Shown here piece after piece: positions 4,800 through 5,447 of a DNA stretch of 5,447 nucleotides. Origin of the DNA: a bacterium (GTDB lineage: Bacteria; Babelota; Babeliae; Babelales; Vermiphilaceae); assembly GCA_030626185.1 (NCBI GenBank), contig DAOUPL010000050.1, positions 1-5,447 of the forward strand. Reading direction: 5' to 3'. The position numbers and the translations under genes were made by a program. A model generated the notes under the pieces. It did no database searches. It worked only from the letters and a program-made list of their open reading frames with translations, and was not told where the DNA came from. How positions within the stretch are numbered: position 1 is the stretch's first letter; every line of letters starts with the position of its first letter.

Positions 4800-5447
4800 A
4801 TGAGACATGAATTTTTAAATCCACGTATTAAAAAAATAAAAAATTTTTCACAACCATTACTTGATGACAATCAATTATTAATCGCTATTTACTACCTCTA
4901 TCCCTGGCAAAAAGATATCATTTCTACAAAAAAAGATGTTCCACAACGAACAAAAATTGCACAAAAAATACGACAAGCATTTGTTTTCGAGGCAGCACGC
5001 AAAACAACGATAAACACAACATCAAATACTAAAACAAACAATAACACCACATTTAGTTTTTCTGGACAAGTTCTTGCAATCGGCCCCTCTGTACAACGTA
5101 TACGTCCTGGTGATTTTGTCACAAGCACCGTCACACAACATATCGCTGTAGATGATACTATTTGCGTTGCTGAAACTGATATTGCACAACTTACTGATAA
5201 TACACACTTAAAAGAAGTATCACTCACTGCGCTTGCACTCAAAGCATTGCAAGTAACACAAAATTGCAATTTAAAACTTGGTCATCACATTTGCGTTGTG
5301 GGCGATGATCTTTTTGCAACACTGATTGCACAATTTGCTCATTTGCATGGCTGTAACGTAAGCATGTTGTCACACAACACAAATGACAAAATAAGCGTTC
5401 CTAACCTTACTTTTTTTGACTCTAATCAACCATCGTGGCAACAAGAT
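4800..5447 (+). CDS. Medium-chain dehydrogenase-like protein, N-terminal part (cut by window edge)
   Basis: 216 codons are open to the right edge without a stop. ATG 4800 is preceded by AGAGG (4788-4792) at seven bases. The segment FSGQVLAIGPSVQRIRPGDFVTS (from about residue 86) is the medium-chain (alcohol) dehydrogenase barrel motif G.V...G..V...+.GD.V. LTALALKALQ and LKLGHHICVVGDDL match the A...AL/G..V.V.G entry to the Rossmann fold, followed by LIAQFAHLHGCNVSML. The family pattern with a QKDIIS/KIRQAF stretch in front recalls bi-domain oxidoreductases, in which such a domain is fused to a sugar-type NAD-dependent oxidoreductase for surface glycan synthesis; the fusion partner would lie beyond the window. 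Oddities are an Asn/Thr-rich insert (TTINTTSNTKTNNNTT), no visible catalytic zinc ligands, and a degraded glycine motif (GDDLFA instead of GxGxxG). Activity is therefore doubtful. No functional link to the toxin locus is visible. Confidence 0.65.
   Translation, partial: MRHEFLNPRIKKIKNFSQPLLDDNQLLIAIYYLYPWQKDIISTKKDVPQRTKIAQKIRQAFVFEAARKTTINTTSNTKTNNNTTFSFSGQVLAIGPSVQRIRPGDFVTSTVTQHIAVDDTICVAETDIAQLTDNTHLKEVSLTALALKALQVTQNCNLKLGHHICVVGDDLFATLIAQFAHLHGCNVSMLSHNTNDKISVPNLTFFDSNQPSWQQD

Noticed and set aside
4898..5269. Minus-strand frames of 123 and 61 codons
   Set aside because: They are antisense to the dehydrogenase-like gene, whose plus frame is open to the window edge, has a ribosome-binding site and family motifs.
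1..5447. tRNA, rRNA, CRISPR array, insertion sequence, riboswitch
   Set aside because: I looked for these and saw no cloverleaf, spaced direct repeats, transposase or conserved aptamer core.

Overview
This is a low-GC (roughly one third G+C), gene-dense bacterial window. Small signal-peptide proteins, a HIT hydrolase and a large secreted EndoU-type polymorphic toxin sit together. The style recalls genomes of host-associated or intracellular Gram-negative lineages such as Candidatus Dependentiae (TM6). That placement is inference from memory of similar EndoU proteins and of general flavour; the window holds no marker gene.

Layout. (1) 10-355, minus: a small exported or membrane protein. Its ATG and ribosome-binding site are out of frame with its body, and the switch of frame falls inside a period-4 TCTG/TTTG tract that encodes the signal-peptide core. 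It looks like a frame-switchable (phase-variable) gene caught OFF. (2) 482-985, minus: a HIT-family nucleotide hydrolase or transferase with a CxxC zinc site. (3) 986-1079: a divergent promoter region built around a perfect 10-bp palindrome that supplies a TATACT -10 box on both strands. (4) 1080-1478, plus: a 132-aa exported, beta-rich protein of unknown function, closed by a strong rho-independent terminator. (5) 1599-4734, plus: a polymorphic toxin locus. It holds a full-length toxin with a Sec signal, a helical/pretoxin region and a C-terminal EndoU RNase domain; its cognate-looking immunity gene 12 nt downstream; then an orphan, N-terminally decayed second EndoU tip, again followed directly by a second, related immunity gene. 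(6) 4800 to the right edge, plus: the N-terminal part of a medium-chain dehydrogenase-like protein, possibly the first half of a bi-domain oxidoreductase.

How the genes work together. The core is the toxin/immunity array. The toxin is Sec-exported and ends in a predicted RNA-cleaving EndoU domain, while the two downstream genes lack signal peptides and are predicted cytoplasmic antidotes. The second EndoU/immunity unit has the form of an orphan C-terminal module: a displaced older toxin tip, or a reservoir for tip exchange, kept with its immunity gene. The two immunity proteins diverge at the N-terminus and are almost the same at the C-terminus, as expected if the N-terminal half sets specificity. 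The flanking genes appear to be unrelated single units.
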